A stretch of DNA of 64,000 bases from contig JAUJPP010000003.1 in NCBI GenBank assembly GCA_030562195.1, positions 20,801,398 through 20,865,397 of the forward strand, written 5' to 3'. Below the pieces are notes generated by a model. The model saw only the letters and a program-made list of their open reading frames with translations. It ran no database searches and was not told where the DNA came from. The stretch comes from Nipponacmea schrenckii (Eukaryota > Mollusca > Gastropoda > Lottiidae). Positions 48,817 through 61,600 of this stretch are shown here, one piece after another (position 1 is the first letter of the stretch; each line of letters begins with the position of its first letter). The translations under genes were made by a program, and so were the position numbers.

Positions 48817-51800
48817 ATGGCTGACGATTTGGACGACGACTTTTACATTTCAGGTAAATGTACATTCTAATCTATCAATTATTCTTCACTTGTCAATTTT
48901 GTGCGAATTAACACGTTCCTGTGGCATTGGCTTACAAATCGCATGTCGGTATATTCTTGGATAGTCTGGATTAAAACATGGAAGTTTCTAAATCGATTCC
49001 AAACACACGTGTTTCTACTTCTATCTAGGCTATTTACACAGGCACCAGATTTTGGTGAAAAAAAAAGGATCTGGTGCCTGTGGCTATTTAGTCCGAAACT
49101 TGCTGACTCTATTTTGGAAAGATGGATGTTTTTTGTAGTTCAATCATATTGTCATTATTCCCTTACACCATCCATGTCACGGCTGTGGTTGCTTCAAAGT
49201 CTTTTCTATTTGGCCAGGGTATCCAGTTAAAACGGTAACATGTCAAAACGGTAACAAATTTTATTAGTTAAAACGGTAACAACTCCACAGAAACGGTAAC
49301 AAAAATTTTCGGTTAAAACGGTAACAAATCCACCAAAACGGTAACAGATATTTTGGTGAATAAAAATAATTTATTTTGTAGATTTCTTTAATATAAACAT
49401 TTCGTAGTAGTAAAAATAACAATGGATTGTGAAAATGTATGCAGAGGTCTACTATATACGCACCTCGTCCGACAAAGAATGAGTTGACAAAACAGACACT
49501 CCTTAATTTTTAGTGCTAAGGCTGTTTATTCTAAGATATTGTCTCTATCTTACTGAGGCCTGCATGTAAACTATTTATGTATTTCTTTAATGTATGGGCT
49601 CTTTGTAATCGTTACAAAAAAAGAAGGTTGGGTAAATAATTTCTGAACTGTCAGAAGTGTTCAAAGACATCACGTGAGCAGTGCATTACGAGTATCTGTG
49701 AGGTGGTTGCGTTCAATTTTTGCTCCTGGGCAACACCTCCACTATTATTTCAACGACTAAAAGAGGGCATCGAACGCGCCTCAAATCCCAACAAGACAGT
49801 CAAACAAGTGCAACGTTATTCATAAAATGTGCTGACGAACAAAATTTCATAAGTCGGGCATCGGACAAGTACTTTATTTCTGTTTATGTCATTAATTAGA
49901 AAATATTATATATCGCGTTTTAATTATGATCGTGATTACTAATAATGATAGTTGTCAGGAAATCTTTTAGGTCTTTTAGGTCTTTTAGGTCTTATTAGGT
50001 ATACCCTATATTACTTTGATCAATTGGCAAAGATTGTTTGAGTTCTTTTCAATCACTGATTTTAAGTTAATACTATCTTGATTAATAAAGATCACATTAA
50101 TTATAGGATTTATTTCGTTACCGTTTTAACCAAAAATAGCTGTTACCGTTTTAGCGGAGTTGTTACCGTTTTAACCAAATTTCCGTTACCGTTTTGGTGG
50201 AGTTGTTACCGTTTTGACTAATAAAATTTGTTACCGCTTTGACATGTTACCGTTTTTACTGGTATTCTTGGACAGATATGGCTGGGGGAGAGTCAGAAAA
50301 ATTAGGCACCTAAAACTTGGGATATTCCGCACCTCCGTTGGTGCGGGTTTTTTAAATGTATTTGCAAACCTCAGAATCCACCAAACATTGATTTATTTGG
50401 AAAGATGGATGTTTTTTGTAGTTCTATCATATTGTCATTATTCCCTTACACCATCCATGTCACGGCTGTGGTTGCATCAAAGTCTTTTTAAGAATTTCAA
50501 TCACTCAGTCGCCATTTCAAACTGCGTGCCCATTAAAAAATTCCGACGTTAAACGATTACGTGATAGAAACAAACGAACCATCATCTTGTACTTTCATTT
50601 TATGACCCAGTAACGTCGAAATTTCGGATGCGCTTGCAACATGAAATGGCAACTGAGCGATTGAAATTCTGGAGAAAAAAACTTTGACTCAACCATAGGC
50701 GTGGCATGAGTGGTTTAGTGAGATAATGAGGGTATGATTGAACTACAAAAACATTTTTAAAAATAAATCAAGGTTTGGTGGATTCAAGGTTTTTAAATAC
50801 GTTTAAAAAAACCGCACCCATGGAGGTGCAGTAAATCCCAAGTTTTAGGTGCCTAGTTTTTCTGACTCTCCCCCAGCCATATCTGTCCAAATAGCTATCA
50901 GAGGCTGGGAATAGAGCCAGCAAGTTTCGGACTATAGGCTATTATTGTCCCAACAATGGTCTATTTAATTTCGTTATTTCATTGGTTGTAGAGCCTATAA
51001 GTAAAAACTTTTTTAATTTTTAGAACCAATTTTTGCAAGATCTGATCAAGAAGGAGACAGTGGAAATGAAGAAAATGATGAAGTAAGCCAAGATAAATAT
51101 CAAACAGTTTCTGAAATAAGTTCACAGCCTATAAAAAGACCAAGCAGTCAAATTTCAACAGAAGATGAACAACCACCTAAAAAGAAGAAAAAAAGAAAAA
51201 GGAAGGTACCAACATGCAAATATTATTTTTAATTTTTTATTTGCAGATAAATTTAAAGGAGTTGATTTCATAAAGTAAAATTCCTCTGTGCAGATTTCCA
51301 CTATTTCAAAAATTAAATTGTAAGTTTCTTTTTTGTTAAAAAATCCTGAAATATCATATTACAGAGAATTACAGAAGAATTAGCAAAAAATAAACCTACC
51401 AATGCTAAACAAGATGAACTATTCAATTTTATTCATTCTAATTTTGATGGAAAATTATCCACTGTGGAATGGGATGACTTGAAATTGAACACAGACAAGG
51501 ATGTTTTTGAATCAAATGAAAAAGGAAAATCTCCTAGTGAATATTGTCAAGAAATTCTACCAAAATGGGAAAAAATATTACGGACACCTTTAACGGCAGG
51601 TTCTCCATTAGTAATAGTCTTAACAGCATCAGCTATTCGAGCTGTAGAATTAAATAGGTGAGTTTGAGGCCATATATCAAACCAGGGATGAATTGGTGAT
51701 TGACAATATAGGCTTGTTTATGTTTTTGAAGGATAATTGAGACTAAGATACAAATGATGAAATGAAATATTAATTTTGTTCAGTTGGCTAACATATTTTT

Positions 51801-52703
51801 CTTTCTCTAAATACATTACCATTGGTTACTGTGCAAATTTATAATTGTAAATGCTATTTCAAGTAATGCAGATTATCCCTTTTCATTATTTTATTCATAA
51901 CTAATGTAACATTCTTATATTACAGAGATCTGAATGATTTCAAAACAAAAAAGTGTAAAACAGCAAAATTATTTGGAAAACATTTGAAGGTAATGTATTT
52001 TAAGCGCTTTAGTGTATTTAAAGTGCTGATTGTACATTTATACCTCTGAAACTTATGTTTTAAACAAAATCTCACTGGAAGCATGATAAATTCAAAGCCC
52101 TACCAACAATTTTATACCCTTAAATTCCATATTTTGTACAATTGTCTACATTTAGATTGACTGTGTAATTTTTTATTTACAGGTGTCGGAACAACAACAA
52201 TATTTATCTAAACATATTTGTCATATAGCAGTTGGTACCCCATTACGTGTTCTAAGTCTCATTAAATCAGGTATGTAGATATTACAGGAACCAAATGTCT
52301 TTGATTTACTAGCTGATAGGTCTGGAATTTCAGAACCATTGCACCATTGCTTGTCTTGTTCTCTTATAATAAAACTAAAACCATTTAAGTTGAAAGTTTG
52401 ATGGTTGTTTTCCAAATATAATTTTAATTACAGGAAATACAAACAAGGGTTTAAACAGATCTAACTCAAAAGCAATTTCCCTTTTATTACAGACTTGTTG
52501 TGTTTGTTAACTAGCATTTTGTTGTTTCAGAATCATTAAAGTTAAACAAGTTGGTAGCTGTAGTATTAGACTGGAACAAAAGGGATGTGAAATCCAAACG
52601 TATGATTGATATACCAGAAGTAAAACAGGCATTATTAGACTTATTAAAATTTGGTTTAGTGTCAGCCGTTCATAATTCACGGTCTAAATTTGCTCTTTTA
52701 TAG
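48817..52703 (+). CDS. CMSS1: CMSS1 (Cms1 ribosomal small subunit homologue)
   Basis: Six exons: 48817-48853, 51024-51205, 51365-51657, 51926-51989, 52183-52270, 52531-52703; phase-consistent, 278 residues, close to the vertebrate length. The acidic start MADDLDDDFY is followed by a polar region and the basic cluster PKKKKKRKRK, a likely nuclear or nucleolar signal. The core has ILPKWEKIL, SPLVIVLTASAIRAVELNRD, KTAKLFGKHLK, HIAVGTPLRVLSLIK, LVAVVLDWNKRDVKSKRMID and a C-terminal SRSKFALL. This core is a degenerate DEAD-box-like fold; the GTPxR motif is recognisable. Cms1 in yeast associates with small-subunit processome components, so a role in ribosome assembly is expected. Intron 1 (2.2 kb) is stuffed with foldback elements. 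Confidence 0.94.
49224..50261. mobile_element. foldback element with subterminal AAAACGGTAACA repeats, CMSS1 intron 1
   Basis: Ends CAGTTAAAACGGTAACATG and, as complement, CATGTTACCGTTTTTACTG. Within about 130 bp of the left end there are six copies of (A)AAACGGTAACA; within about 160 bp of the right end, seven copies in the opposite orientation. The ~740 bp between is unique, without a convincing ORF. Arrays of a short motif in both termini look like transposase-binding sites. Flanks GTATC/GTATT may be a decayed target duplication. Confidence 0.8.
50268..50890. mobile_element. palindromic foldback element, CMSS1 intron 1
   Basis: Arms of roughly 290 bp: GACAGATATGGCTGGGGGAG at the left is matched in reverse complement near 50,865-50,887, and AGGCACCTAAAACTTGGGAT pairs with the sequence near 50,832-50,853. 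The centre, about 50,570-50,600, has no coding signal. A segment of the left arm (GATGGATGTTTTTTGTAGTT onward) is also present at 49,120-49,200, beyond the neighbouring element, so these insertions are interleaved or a larger foldback was split. Confidence 0.75.
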
Positions 52704-52865
52704 CAGGATTGTTTATAAAAATGTTTCATAATACATTTTGTTTTATATTTCAATTTCTCATTCCTCTTTTGTATGTCCCAAACTGCTGGCAATCTGTCCC
52801 CAACTGCTGTATGTTCATTAATTTCATTTCCCATCTGTTTATCTGGAAGAGAAATATGATAGTAA
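52704..52865 (+). other. CMSS1 3' flank before repeat element
   Basis: Immediately after the CMSS1 stop codon. No canonical AATAAA in the first 160 bases, so the 3' UTR may extend into, or end close to, the repeat element. No further gene. Confidence 0.3.
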
Positions 52866-55369
52866 TTTTTATACGCCCACATTATAATGTGGTCGTATAT
52901 TGTCGTCAAAAATTTAATGAAACTTTCTGTGATCATTAATATTGATGAGATCTCGGACAAGTTCGAAATTGGCGATTTTTAGATGAACGGTTTTTGAGTT
53001 ATTGCACTTGACTTAGCCAAAACGCGTCAAAATTGGCTTGTGAACGCGATAGAGACTACAGTTTTCATTAGATTTGAATGAAACTTGCTGTGATCATTTA
53101 TATTGATGAGATCTTGGACAAGTTTGAAATTGGTGATTTTTCGATGAATTTTTTTTATACGCTGACATGAAAATGTGGACGTATATTGCCATCACCCCTG
53201 TCCGTCCGTCGGTCCGTCCGTCAACAATTACTTGTGTACGCGATACAGGCCAGAGTTTTTATCCGATTTGAATGAAACTTGGTATGTGCATTCATCTTGA
53301 TAATATCTCGGACAAGTTCGAAAATGGCACGATTCCAGATGTCGGTTTATGAGTTATTGCACTTGATTAAATGAAAAAACGTTAAAATTTACTTGTGTAC
53401 GCAATAGAAGCTGTAGTTTTTATCCGATTTGAATGAAACTTGGTATGTGTATTCATCTTGATAATATCTCGGACAAGTTCGAAAATGGCACGATTCCATA
53501 TGTCGGTTTATGAGTTTTTGCACTTGATTAAATGAAAAAACGTTAAAATTTACTTGTGTACGCAATAGAAGCTGTAGTTTTTATCCGATTTGAATGAAAT
53601 TTGGTATGTGTATTCATCTTGATAATATCTCAGACAAGTTCGAAAATGGCACGATTCCAGATGTCGGTTTATGAGTTATGGCCCTTGATTAAATGAAAAA
53701 ACGTTAAAATTTACTTGTGTACTCAATAGGAGCTGTAGTTTTCATCCGATTTGCATGAAACTTGGTATGTGTATTCATCTTGAAAATATCTCGGACAAGT
53801 TAGAAAATGGCACGATTCCAGATGTCGGTTTATGAGTTATTGCACTTGATTAAATGAAAAAACGTTAAAATTTACTTGTGTACGCAATAGAAGCTGTAGT
53901 TTTTATCCGATTTGAATGAAATTTGGTATGTGTATTCATCTTGATAATATCTCAGACAAGTTCGAAAATGGCACGATTCCAGATGTCGGTTTATGAGTTA
54001 TGGCCCTTGATTAAATGAAAAAACGTTAAAATTTACTTGTGTACTCAATAGGAGCTGTAGTTTTCATCCGATTTGCATGAAACTTGGTATGTGTATTCAT
54101 CTTGAAAATATCTCGGACAAGTTAGAAAATGGCACGATTCCAGATGTCGGTTTATGAGTTATGGCCCTTGATTAGATGGAAAAACGTTAAAATTTAATTG
54201 TGTACGCAATAGAAGCTGTAATTTCATCCGATTTGAATGAAACTTGGTATGTGTATTCATCTTCATAATATCTTGGACAAGTTCGAACATGGCACGATTC
54301 CAGATGTCAGTTTATGAGTTATGGCCCTTGATTAAATGAAAAAACGTTAAAATTTACTTGTGTACGCAATAGAAGCTGTAGTTTTCATCCGATTTGAATA
54401 AAACTTGGTATGTGTATTTATCTTGATAACATCTCAGACCAGTTCGAAAATGGCACGATTCCAGTCAGTTTAGGGTAATGGCCATTGATTACATGGAAAA
54501 ACGTTAAAATTTACTTGTGTACGCAATAGAAGCTGTAGTTTTTATCCGATTTGAATGAAACTTGGTATGTGTATTCATCTTAATAATATCTCGCCAGATG
54601 TCTGTTTATGAGTTATTGCCCTTGATAAAATGAGAAAATGTTAATATTTACTTTTGTACGCAATAGAAGCTGTAGTTTTTATCCGATTTGAATGAAACTT
54701 AGTATGTGTATTCATCTTAATAACATCTCAGACAAGTTAAAAAATGGTGTGATTCCAGATGTCGGTTTATGAGTTATTGCCCTTGATTAAATGAAAAAAC
54801 ATGAATATTCTGTTTGCTGAAGTGGGAGTATGTTACCTTGCCTGGCAAGCTATCTTTGAGTTATTGCACTTGACTTAGTCAAAACGCCTCAAAATTGGCT
54901 TGTGAACGCGATAGAGATCACAATTTCCATTTGATTTGAATGAAATTTGGTGTTATCATTTATATTGATGAAATCTTGGACAAGTTTGATCATGACAATT
55001 TTTGGGTGAACGTTTTTTGAGTTATTGGCCTTGACTAAGTCAAATAGACTTGTGGACACGATAGAGAAAACAGTTTTCATATGATTGGAATGAAATTTGG
55101 TGTGATCATTGAAGTTGATGTCATCTTGGTCAAGTTTGAAATTGACATTTCAATATACTGTTTTTGAGTTATTGCACTTGACTTAGTCAAAACTCGGCTT
55201 GTGATTGCGATAGACAATACAGTTTTCATCTGATTTTAATGAAATTTGGTGTGAACATTTATATTGACGAGAACTTGGATTAAGACCTAAATAATCTTAG
55301 AGTTTTTGCCTGTGTTAAAACAGAAAATATATTTTAAAGTGGGCGTATCTTGCTAGGCAACCACTTGTA
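52866..55369 (+). repeat. large hairpin-ended element with 161 bp tandem core
   Basis: Left end TTTTTATACGCCCACATTAT with a hairpin partner (ATGTGGTCGTAT); right end AAAGTGGGCGTATCTTGCTA then GGCAACCACTTG. The core consists of at least nine units; AATGGCACGATTCCAGATGT and TTGAATGAAACTTGGTATGT recur with a period of 161 bp (for example 53,297, 53,458, 53,619). No coding capacity. Confidence 0.85.
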
Positions 55370-55940
55370 TATATTTTGAAACAAATCTCACACACATGTG
55401 GTATTTTCATGCATTATTAACGTACATTGTGATTAAACTTTCCTTCTGTTCACACATCTTTCCACAAATAATTCTTAAATGCTCTTCTCGCTCAGAATCT
55501 TTTTAAACAAACATGAAACTATTAGATGTTGGTTGACAATTATCTTTGATCTAATAATGTTTATTTCTATTGGTTAGCCACATTATCTACGCAAGTTATT
55601 TACTTAAGCCATACTAATAAGTGACAAACATAAACGCCTTGATAACGTTGGTATGTGTGATCGTGAAATTCCAGAGATAGATGTGTCCATTTGAATTCAA
55701 CCGTATAAGCCTGTTGAGGATTAATTTATAGAGGGAAAGATATTCCTTATATTTTGTGACCCCATTATCAAGTGATCTATGTATGGGACATTTTTTACAA
55801 AAAATATCTTGTTAGCTGTGGCATATTTTCCTTCATAAATATAATGATTTGTAGATTGACTGCCATGCCAGGATTCACAGTAATCAATAAAAATTCTTCT
55901 TAGTAACATCATTCCATATTAGTTAGTATCACATTTTAGA
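55370..55940. other. spacer between two tandem-repeat elements
   Basis: AT-rich, no gene or repeat recognised. Short open frames on the minus strand show no protein-like features. Confidence 0.35.
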
Positions 55941-57933
55941 TAGGTTGCCATACATACGCTCACTGGCAACATTGAATTTGAATAATTAATTGAACAATAA
56001 CTCAAAAAACATTCACTGAATGTTGAAGTCAAGGGCAAATACCCCAAAACTGTTCATGGAAAATCGTCAAATTCAAACTTGACCACCATCTTATCTAAAC
56101 TAGTGTCCAAAAGAAACGATACCAATGTTTTTTCAATTCTTTTTTTCACAAAGTGAACTTTTTAATATGAAAACCTGCTAATATGTATTGCACATCCAAA
56201 ACACCTCATAGTCAATCAAAAATACTGGGAAGAATCAATCACTTCTGGGAGAAACACAAATTTCATGAAAGTGACATTTCCCTCTCTAGCTGTACGTGCA
56301 TATTAACTGTATAAAACAGCTGACAGACCCCACCCATCTTTACAGGCTTGTCATATTGATTATACAGATTTTATTGAAATGAATTTCTGCACAGATGTTT
56401 GATAAAAGATTTTTCAAAAGTATTACACCAATCCTAAATTTCTGCATTTTTTAGTTTTTCTTAACTGTCTTTGCAAACAAATGGTTACGTTTCTTTTGGA
56501 CATTAGTTTATTATAATACTCATACCAAGTTTCATCAAATCTATTAAAAGATTGTAGCTTCTTTTTCATCAACAAAAATATCTGATGCAGTTTTACTAAG
56601 TCAAGGGCAATAACTCAAAAATCATTTGTTATAAAAAGTCAAATTCAAACTTGACTACCGTCTTATCAATTCTGATGCTTACACAAAGTTCCATCAAAAT
56701 CCTTTGAAAATTTAAGCTTCTTATTGCAACCACAATAGAATTTTGACGCAGTTTTACTTAGTCGTTGGCAATTACTCAAATTTGAACTTGACCACCGCCT
56801 TTCAATTCCTATGCTCATACCAAGTTTCATCAAAATCCATAGAAAATTGTGGCCTCCATTGCGCCCACAATAAAATTTTGATGCATCGAAATATCGTCAA
56901 ATTTGAACTTGACCACCGCCTTTCATTTCCAATGCTCATACCAAGTTTCATCAAAATACATAGAAAACTGTGGCCTTTTGATGCAAATTTACTAAGTCAA
57001 GGGCAATAACTAAAAACTGGTTCATCGAAAAAATCTTCAAATTCGAACTTGACTGCTGTCTTATCAATTCCTATGCTCACACAAAGATTCATTAAAATCC
57101 ATTTATAATTGTAGCTCCTATTGTTGCTCAAACAAATATAGAGGCAGGGGCAATAACCCAAAAAAAACATTTATCTAATTATCGTTTTTATCGAACTTGA
57201 CTGCCATCTTATTTATTCTAATGCTCATACCAAGTTTCATTAAAATCCATAGAAAATTGAAGCTAATATAGTGCCTACAACAAATGAATTAGTACACAAT
57301 TTTACTTAGTCAAGGGCAATTACTCATAAACTAGGCCTATTCATCTATAAATCGTCAAATTCTTAACCTGACCACCGCCTTATCAATTCCAATGCTCATA
57401 CCAAGTTTCATTTAAATCCATTGAAAATTTTAGCTTCAATTGCATCAATTGCATCAAGACTGCCGTCTTATCAATTCCAATGCTCACACCAAGTTTCATT
57501 AAAATCCATTGAAAATTTTAGCTTCAATTGCATCAATTGCATCAAGACTGCCGTCTTATCAATTCCAATGCTCACACCAAGTTTCATTTAAATCCATTGA
57601 AAATTTTAGCTTCAATTGCATCAAGACTACCATCTTATCAATTCCAATGCTCACACCAAGTTTCATTAAAATCCATTGAAAATTGTAGCTTTTATTGTGT
57701 CTACAACAAATATTGAGGCAGGGGCAATAACTAAAAAAACATTCGTCGAAAAATCATCAAAATCAAACTTGACCGCTGTCTTATCAATTCTAAGGCTCAC
57801 AATATATATAATAAATATATATGTAAATCAATTGAAATTTGCAGCTTCTATTGTGTCTACAACAAATGTTGACAGACCGACAGACAAGGGGGAAGACAAT
57901 ATACGTCCACATATTCATGTGGGCGTATAAAAA
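55941..57933 (-). repeat. second hairpin-ended tandem element, opposite orientation
   Basis: Right end GACAATATACGTCCACATAT with the hairpin partner ATGTGGGCGTATAAAAA; left end near 55,944 with TTGCCATACATACGCTCACT. The core has diverged units built on CATACCAAGTTTCATCAAAA and GTCAAGGGCAATAACTCAAA, and a younger sub-array near 57,385-57,690 (CATCAATTGCATCAAGACTG). GATGAAACTTGGTATGAG on the minus strand corresponds to the core motif of the 52.9 kb element, so the two are related and inverted. Confidence 0.8.
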
Positions 57934-58609
57934 CTCATTAAGAAAATTAAGGACATCATTATATTTTAAAGAAATATAGTTTATTATGAAAGGTTTATAA
58001 AAATATCTTGTTAATAAAAATAGACATTAGTAATATATAATATAAAAACCTAATTTGTGTAAAATTTGTATTTAAACTAACAATAAATATATTTGGGAAT
58101 GTATGAAATTTCACCTATAATAACATTGATTGAAAAATAGACATAAACTCAGTTTGATTTGAACTCATTATTTACTTGAACTAATTTCTACAATATAATT
58201 GCACTTAGAAAAATATATCTTGATATCAGTTTTACAATTAAAGCTTTTATTACAACAACTTCTATACAACTAATCTTAATCAAACAAGAGTTTAAAATAT
58301 TGCAATATTGAACACATACCGTACATAAATATTTGAACGATTAATAAATAAAAACATATTTAAATTCCAACAGAGATATAAAATTCGAAAATGCAATTTT
58401 TTTATAAAAAATAAACATAATTGAGATTCACAACAAAAGAAATACATGTAACACTTTTATTCAATGTTCAACAACTGTATAATTTTGCAAAGATATAACA
58501 AAAATATATAAAAATAGAATTTTATCAAAAGGTATAAAGTGAGCATTTATGTTAGTGTAAAATACAAAATGTAAGCAGAATTAATATAAAAAAGAGAAGG
58601 TATCTATTG
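57934..58609. other. cadherin 3' flank
   Basis: Very AT-rich sequence downstream of the cadherin stop codon (minus strand), probably its 3' UTR. TTTATT (AATAAA on the minus strand) occurs at several places, for example near 58,247 and 58,458; which one is used cannot be told. Confidence 0.35.
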
Positions 58610-61600
58610 TCAAGTGGCTGTATTTTCAGTAGATTGTTCTGTTGGTTCAACTCTGAAATTAAACAAGAAAGGGATTTTGTAGTAAATACAGGCCCCAAAC
58701 AAATCAGTTTATTTCAAATTTAGTCTACGAAGTGTTACATGAAGGGGATTGTAAAGTAGTTTTGATGTGTAATAACAGACAAATGGCCATAATGTACGCA
58801 GCATTAATTTTGAATAAAAAATAAAATATACGGTACATACAATTCTTCTCTAGGGTGATAAATGTACAATATTACTAAGTTTCCTTAAAATCAGTCAAGA
58901 ATTATACCTAAAAACAAGGCAATAACTCATTATAGATTTTCAGTATTTTTGATTGTTAAAAGGATTCACTCTTGGGTGATAACAACAATTTCAACAAAAT
59001 TCATTATAATCTGTAAGGAATTGTGCCTTGGAAAAACAAGCCAAAAACCGAACGGGTTTTAAAGCACACAGGCAATAAAATTCATATTAAATATTTTGTG
59101 ATATTTCTTTCAATAGGGTTTATCCTTGAATGATAATTAAAAATTTCAGCAAGTTCTGTCAAAATCTGTAAAGCATTGTGCCTTCTAAAGTGTTGATGCT
59201 CAAAAACAGAGCAATAACTGATATTAAATATTTTAAGATGTATCTGATTTTCAATAGGGTTCATCCTTAGGTGATTCCACATAATCATGCAAAGTTCCGT
59301 TAAAATCAGTCAAGAAATGTGACTTGCAGAGTGTTTATGAGCCAAAAATTGAAATCATTTGAAAGAACAAGGGCAATCAAATATTATGTGATTTCTTGTT
59401 TTCAATAGGGTTCATCCTTGAGTGATAATTAACAATTTCAGCATATTTTGTCAAAATCTGTAAATCATTGTGGCTTCTGGAGGGTTTAAAAGCTAAAAAT
59501 TTGGACGCGTTTAACTAATACTAAATATTTTTCAATTTTCAATAGGGTTCATCATTCATCATTAGGTGATTACAAATACTCATGCCAAGTTACGTCAAAA
59601 TCGCTCAAGAATTGTGTTTAAAAGGAAAAAATCGAACACATGTTATAAAGCAAGGGCAATAATTCGTATTAAATATATTTCGATAACTGATATTACATAT
59701 TTTCCATTTAACACAATTTCAGCAAGTTTTGTCAAAATCGGTCAATAACTGTGCTTTGTAGAGTGTTTACAAGCCAAAAACAAGGGCAATAACTGATATT
59801 AAATTTTTTTTCAATTTTACTGGTTTTCAATAGGCTTGATCCTTGGGTGATAACACATAATCAAGCCAAGTTTCATCAAAATCCATTAAGAATTGTTCTC
59901 TCAAGAGTGTTCACAAGCTTAAATTGATCGTGTTTTTTTCAAGAACAAGGGCAATAACTCATACTAAATGTTTTTGATTTCGCTGATTTTCAATAGGGTT
60001 TATCCTTGAGTTATATACATACTCTCACACCAAGTTTCATCAAAATCAGTCAAGAATTGCACAATGTAGAGTGTTTACGAGCCATTCAAGAACAAAGGCA
60101 AGAACTCGTACTAAATTTTTTCCGATTTCGCTGATTTTCAATAGTGATCATAAACACTCATATAAAGTTTCATCTAAATCTGTCTAGAATTTCACCTTTT
60201 AGAGTGTATACAAGCAATTGTGGACAGACTGATGGACGGACCTACAGAGGGACCGACGGACGGACGTACATGGGTGACGACAATATACGCCTTCCATTTC
60301 ATGTGGGCGTATAATGATAAAAAACCTGTTTCGACCCCTTTAAAACTATTTTATTAGTTTTAAGTATATGAGATATATGTTATAGAAATTTAAGAGGAGA
60401 ACTTACCGTGCAAAGACCGGTTCATCTACAGGTGGTCTGCGTTGTGGTCCTCGATTTATCGTACTATCAAAACCCATGTTTATTTCCCCTAGTTCCTGCA
60501 CGTTTTCATCTGGTGGTAAAAACATACTCATACTCTGGCTTTCATAATCTCTCATATAGCTCGCTTGGTTATGGAAATTGGGTTTGGACATAGCTGCTTG
60601 GTACAGTTGGTATCTTCGAAGGAAACCAACATACCTGGAAAAATAAAAATGTTTATCCTTTATCACTTTTCAGAATGATGTTGAGTTCATTATAATTGGT
60701 AATATCAGAGCATCATGCTAAATCATACAAAACTATAAGATGTTTTTGTTCTTAAGATTATTGACTGAATGCAAAAAAAAAAAAATTAGATAATAATTTG
60801 TCTTTTTTTTTCTAAATAAATATCAAAAAAAAGAAACAAACTTAAAATCTTATTTAGTTAATTTAATTTTAATTATATTCTTATATGGCAAACAGTAATT
60901 GGTAGTATGATAATATGCTACGTTTCAACAAGTGTCCTCTTGTCGTTATCAAGCAGAAAGATTGTTATTCCATAAAACTTAGTTATTATTATAATTTTAA
61001 TTAGATGAAAGTTTTTTTTTGGTAATAGATCAATTGGTATCAAATTTTGTCAATCCAATTTTAGTGTGGAATCCAAACTTCAAATATTTCTATTTATTTT
61101 ACTGCCATTTTGGCTGTCAATCAGTTTCAGAAAGAAAAATAAAACTTACTTATTCCATTTTATATTGATTAAGATGACAGCACCAATACCGAACACAATA
61201 ATCAAACCAGCTATAGCTATCAAACCTGTCCATGGGTTATCCTGCCACCATACATATGATTTCTGTTTAGTAAATGCAACTCTATTTCGTACAAATTTAT
61301 CAGAGTAACCAGTGACAACTGTTTCATCAATAGGTTTTTTAATACTTTCAACTTTCAATCCCTGTACATTACTTAATTTATTTAATATGTTTCTTGCTTC
61401 CTCAGTATCTTCTGATGTTAAACTGTAATACATAGAATAAAGGCAAAATAATATACTTTACTCAGGATTCTGTTTCACAAAAACTGATGGCATTAACAAA
61501 AGATTTTTAATAAATTCGATGTTTTGTGATACAGCCCATTTGAATAAAATGGTTATCCTGGGTTGCAATCTCCTGTGAGTCTTGTAGATATATTAACCTA

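Noticed and set aside
48901..50552. Two plus-strand frames of ~110 codons sharing a similar sequence in CMSS1 intron 1
   Set aside because: They read through duplicated segments of foldback elements, have no protein features and no splice support.
56743..57930. Several 60-90 codon plus-strand frames between CMSS1 and the cadherin
   Set aside because: All lie inside the tandem-repeat element and repeat with its period.
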